NCBI RefSeq assembly: GCF_008123515.1
Contig: NZ_VSSR01000051.1
Location: 1-64,000, forward strand
Direction of reading: 5' to 3'
DNA from: Bradyrhizobium cytisi
GTDB lineage: Bacteria; Pseudomonadota; Alphaproteobacteria; Rhizobiales; Xanthobacteraceae
DNA: 64,000 bases
Below, in pieces: positions 60,986 to 64,000 of this stretch. A program made the position numbers and the translations under genes. Every line of letters begins with the position of its first letter. Position 1 is the stretch's first letter. The notes beneath the pieces were generated by a model that was given only the letters and a program-made list of their open reading frames with translations, did not search any database and was not told the DNA's origin.

Positions 60986-61516
60986 ATGGTCGCTCGATCA
61001 ACCAGGACTCCTGAACGCTTCGGCCTCGATCGGCTGGCGACGCCGATCGGGATCGCGTTGCTCGTCACCGATGCCGACGGCGCGTTGCGCGCGCTCGACT
61101 GGGACGACTACGGGCACCGCATGCGCGAGCTGCTGCGGCTGCATTACGGCGCGGTAGATCTGCGCGAGCGTTCCGCGCCGGTGGCGATGAAGGCCGCGCT
61201 GTCGGATTACTTTGCGGGTAATCTTGCGCAGCTGTCGTCGATCGCATGGCGCATCGCAGGCACACCGTTTCAGCAAGAGGTCTGGACCGCACTCGCCAAA
61301 ATCCCGGTCGGCACCACGATGAGCTATGGCGCGCTCGCCGCAAAGATCGACAAGCCCAAAGCCATTCGCGCCGTTGGCCATGCCAACGGCTCCAACCCGA
61401 TCAGCGTGGTGCTGCCCTGCCACCGCCTGATCGGCGCCGATGGTTCGCTGGTGAAATACGGCGGCGGCCTCGAGCGCAAGCGCTGGCTGCTCAGGCATGA
61501 GGGCGTGGAAGTTTAG
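60986..61516 (+). CDS. ogt: Methylated-DNA--protein-cysteine methyltransferase
   Basis: Suicidal repair of O6-methylguanine: the alkyl group is moved to the active-site cysteine. The 176-residue protein has the short form without an Ada regulatory domain. Active site PCHR places C145; GTPFQQEVWTALAKIPVGTT and SYGALAAKI form the conserved DNA-binding region, and RAVGHANGSNPISVVLPCHR is the active-site block. ATG 60986 was chosen; GTG 60962 is an upstream alternative. It is divergent from the DUF1304 gene with a 92-base gap. Complements the Tag-like and MmcB proteins in alkylation and crosslink repair. Confidence 0.92.
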   Translation: MVARSTRTPERFGLDRLATPIGIALLVTDADGALRALDWDDYGHRMRELLRLHYGAVDLRERSAPVAMKAALSDYFAGNLAQLSSIAWRIAGTPFQQEVWTALAKIPVGTTMSYGALAAKIDKPKAIRAVGHANGSNPISVVLPCHRLIGADGSLVKYGGGLERKRWLLRHEGVEV

Positions 61517-61529
61517 GTCTCTCCCCACC

Positions 61530-61635
61530 GTCATTCCGGGGCGCGCGAAGCGTGAACCCGGAATCCATCGGGCCGCACCGACGGTGTCGACGAATGGATT
61601 CCGGGCTCGCCGCTGCGCGGCGCCGCGGAATGACG
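61530..61635. repeat. Inverted repeat of the GTCATTCCGGGGCG family
   Basis: GTCATTCCGGGGCGCGCGAA and GAACCCGGAATCCATCG at the left pair with CGAATGGATTCCGGGCTCGC and CGCGGAATGACG at the right. It fills the convergent gap between ogt and glnD. Confidence 0.78.
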
Positions 61636-61637
61636 AA

Positions 61638-64000
61638 TTATGCCGCCGGCAGAACTGCCTTGTCGCCGGCCATCACGTGGGTCAGCGCGCTCTTGATCGC
61701 GGCCTGGCGGGTCGGAGCGTTGATCTGCGCGCCGAGCAGGTCGGTGACGTAGAACACGTCGCGGGCGCGCTCGCCGAAGGTCGCGACATGCGCCGAGGCG
61801 ATGTTGAGGTTGAGCTTCGAGATCGCGGTGGTCAGCTCGTAGAGCAGGCCGGGGCGGTCGAGGCCGGACACCTCGATCACGGTGTAGCGGTCGGACCACT
61901 GGTTGTTGATCGTCACTTCCGGCTCGATCACGAAAGGCCGCGCCTTGCTGCGCACGGTGCGCCGCGCCACGACTTCGGGCAGGCGCAGCTTGCCTTCCAG
62001 CACGTCCTCGATCATCTCGCCAATGCGCGTGGCGCGCCGGCCCTCGTCCTCGTCACGGTCGTATTCCCGGGAGATCGAGATCGTATCCAGCGCGCGGCCG
62101 TCGGTCGTGGTGTAGATCTGGGCGTCGACGATGTTGGCACCGGCCGAAGCGCAGGCGCCGGCAATGATCGACAGCAGCCAGGGATGGTCGGCGGCGAAGA
62201 TGGTGAGCTCGGTGACGCCGCGCACCTCGTCGAAGCCGACATTGATCGCGAGCTTGTGGCCGGCCTGTTCGCTCGACCGCACAAAGCGGGCGTGACGAAT
62301 CTTGCGCGGCAGCTCGACCTTGAGCCAATAGGCCGGATAGTGCCGGCCGACATAGGCATCGAGCTCGTCGGCCGGCCATTCGGCGAAGGCGTGCCGGAAT
62401 TCGGCGTAGGCGGCCGTGAGGCGCTTGCCGCGGTCGACCTCCGAGAAGCCGCCGGTCAGCACCGGTTCGGTCTCGTAATAAAGCGAGCGCAGCAGCTGCG
62501 CCTTCCAACCGTTCCACACGCCCGGACCGACGCCGCGGATGTCGGCGGTGGTCAGGATCGTGAGCAGCTTCATCTGCTCGACCGACTGCACCACGGCGGC
62601 GAAATTCTCGATGGTCTTGCGGTCGGAAAGATCGCGCGACTGCGCGACCGTGGACATCGTGAGATGCTCCTCGATCAGCCAGGCCACGAGCTCGGTGTCG
62701 GCCGCGCTGAAGCCGAGCCGCGGGCAGAGCCGGCGCGCGACCTTGGCGCCGGCGATCGAATGATCCTCGGGCCGTCCTTTGGCGATGTCGTGCAGCAGCG
62801 TCGTGATGTAGATCACCGAACGGTGCTCGGGGCGAATTTTGCGCATCAGGTCGCTGGCGAGCGTAAATTCCTCGGCGCCGCCGCGCTCGATGTCCTGGAG
62901 GAATCCGACGCAGCGGATCAGATGCTCGTCGACGGTGTAGTGATGGTACATGTTGAACTGCATCATCGAGACGATCTTGCCAAAGGCGCGGATGAAGTGG
63001 CCGAGCACGCCGGTCTCGTTCATCCGCCGCAGCACGATCTCGGCGTTGTCGGAGGTCAGGATCTCCATGAACAGCCGGTTGGCCTCGGGGTTCTCGCGCA
63101 TCTGCGCGTTGATCAGGCCGAGCGAGCGCGTCACGTCGCGCATCGCGTCCGGGTGGAAGGCGAGGTTGTTCTTCTGCGCCAGGCGGAAGATGCGGATCAG
63201 ATTGACCGGATCGTGCTTGAAGACGTCGGGCGCGGCGACGTTGATGCGGTTGTTGTCGACGATGAAGTCATCGCTGTCAGGCACACGCCGCTTCACAGGC
63301 GTGGGGCGCAGACGCGCCATCATCCGGCTCAGCACCGGTGCGGGCTTGGCCTGCTGGTCCTCGAGCTTGGCACAGAGGATGGCGGTGAGGTTGCCGACTT
63401 CCTTGGCGACCAGGAAGTAGTGCTTCATGAAGCGCTCGACGTCCTGCATGCCGGGATGCGAGGTGTAGCCGAGCCGGACCGCGATCTCGCGCTGGAGATC
63501 GAAGGAGAGGCGCTCTTCGGCGCGGCCGGAGTAGAAATGCAAATTGCAGCGCACCGACCAGAGGAAGTCGGCGCAGCGCCGGAAGGTGCGGTATTCCTGC
63601 GCATCGAACACGCCGCGCTCGGCGAGCTCATCGGTGTCGCGGACGCGATAGACGTATTTGGCGATCCAGAACAGCGTGTGCAGGTCGCGAAGCGCGCCCT
63701 TGCCGTCCTTGACGTTGGGCTCGACCAGATAGCGCGACTGGCCGCCGCGGCGATGCCGCTCCTCGCGCTCGGCGAGCTTCGCGGTGACGAATTCGGACGC
63801 GGTGCCCTGCACCACCTCCTTGTCGAAGCGTGCGACGAGCTCGTCATAGAGCGGCTGGTCGCCGGTGAGGAAGCGCGTCTCCAGGATCGCGGTGCGGATG
63901 GTCATGTCGCCGCGCGCCTGCCGGATCGATTCATCGACCGAGCGCGTGGCGTGGCCGACCTTCAACCCCATGTCCCAGAGGCAATAAAGAATGGCTTCGG
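61638..64000 (-). CDS. glnD: [Protein-PII] uridylyltransferase / uridylyl-removing enzyme GlnD (3' part)
   Basis: Controls nitrogen signalling by uridylylating PII (GlnB/GlnK) when glutamine is low and removing UMP when it is high. The window holds about 786 codons of the C-terminal portion; the gene runs off the right edge and the N-terminus with the first catalytic block is outside. Seen here are the nucleotidyltransferase part LWDMGLKVGHATRSVDESIR, the PII-UTase linker, the HD phosphohydrolase domain (TLLHDIAKGRPEDHS), and two C-terminal ACT domains (LTIFAADHPWLLSIIAGACA and IEVSGLDRPGLLYELTTAIS) that bind glutamine. It is a main nitrogen regulator, placed well away from glnB in this window. 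Confidence 0.95.
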   Translation of the reverse strand, partial: EAILYCLWDMGLKVGHATRSVDESIRQARGDMTIRTAILETRFLTGDQPLYDELVARFDKEVVQGTASEFVTAKLAEREERHRRGGQSRYLVEPNVKDGKGALRDLHTLFWIAKYVYRVRDTDELAERGVFDAQEYRTFRRCADFLWSVRCNLHFYSGRAEERLSFDLQREIAVRLGYTSHPGMQDVERFMKHYFLVAKEVGNLTAILCAKLEDQQAKPAPVLSRMMARLRPTPVKRRVPDSDDFIVDNNRINVAAPDVFKHDPVNLIRIFRLAQKNNLAFHPDAMRDVTRSLGLINAQMRENPEANRLFMEILTSDNAEIVLRRMNETGVLGHFIRAFGKIVSMMQFNMYHHYTVDEHLIRCVGFLQDIERGGAEEFTLASDLMRKIRPEHRSVIYITTLLHDIAKGRPEDHSIAGAKVARRLCPRLGFSAADTELVAWLIEEHLTMSTVAQSRDLSDRKTIENFAAVVQSVEQMKLLTILTTADIRGVGPGVWNGWKAQLLRSLYYETEPVLTGGFSEVDRGKRLTAAYAEFRHAFAEWPADELDAYVGRHYPAYWLKVELPRKIRHARFVRSSEQAGHKLAINVGFDEVRGVTELTIFAADHPWLLSIIAGACASAGANIVDAQIYTTTDGRALDTISISREYDRDEDEGRRATRIGEMIEDVLEGKLRLPEVVARRTVRSKARPFVIEPEVTINNQWSDRYTVIEVSGLDRPGLLYELTTAISKLNLNIASAHVATFGERARDVFYVTDLLGAQINAPTRQAAIKSALTHVMAGDKAVLPAA

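Overview
The window reads as chromosomal DNA of a Bradyrhizobium-type alphaproteobacterium. It is GC-rich and densely coding. It carries a RegS/RegR redox two-component pair whose phospho-acceptors fall at His219 and Asp63, a large NAD-dependent glutamate dehydrogenase, a complete branched-chain amino acid ABC operon, an intracellular PHA depolymerase, glnD, and many of the palindromic intergenic repeats typical of this group. No phage, plasmid, insertion sequence, CRISPR array or symbiosis gene is visible. The only RNA gene seen is tRNA-Arg(CCG).

Layout. 0-4.5 kb: a two-subunit molybdenum hydroxylase, then a Fic protein with a repeated upstream motif. 4.7-9 kb: an HD-GYP phosphodiesterase, a VOC protein, an orphan tricarboxylate-receptor protein, and an ArsR-SRPBCC-DUF899 operon. 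9-14.6 kb: a secreted trypsin-like protease, a regulated operon (membrane protein, winged-helix regulator, cis-prenyltransferase, cyclic-nucleotide-binding protein), a metallophosphoesterase and a DNA glycosylase. 14.8-24 kb: two hypothetical proteins, a membrane-anchored AraC-type regulator, a fatty acid hydroxylase, NAD-GDH and tRNA-Arg. 24-36.5 kb: cyclic-di-GMP enzymes around livKGFHM, and an HWE-like kinase. 36.7-43.8 kb: an SDR remnant, a P450, a luciferase-like monooxygenase, an MFS exporter, a PHB-depolymerase-like esterase and a metallo-beta-lactamase-fold hydrolase. 44-51.9 kb: two GH13 enzymes, MmcB, RegSR and an ABC-2 exporter. 52-64 kb: PhaZ, a zinc peptidase, a class A penicillin-binding protein, DUF1330, two tandem LivK-like proteins, DUF1304, a methyltransferase and the 3' part of glnD.

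Common themes are nitrogen and amino-acid metabolism (NAD-GDH, liv, GlnD), carbon storage (PHA and alpha-glucan or trehalose enzymes), redox and cyclic-di-GMP signalling, and DNA-alkylation repair (glycosylase, methyltransferase, MmcB). The most interesting non-coding structures are operator-like palindromes. Two nearly identical sites (CTTTG, five bases, CAAAG) lie at the promoter and again on the start codon of the prenyltransferase gene in the regulator operon. A 26-base palindrome covers both the -10 box and the start codon of the ArsR gene. A four-site alternating array precedes the fic gene. A roughly 26-base sequence is dispersed in three intergenic positions. I did not find a convincing new multi-gene system. 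The winged-helix/prenyltransferase operon is the best candidate for something undescribed.
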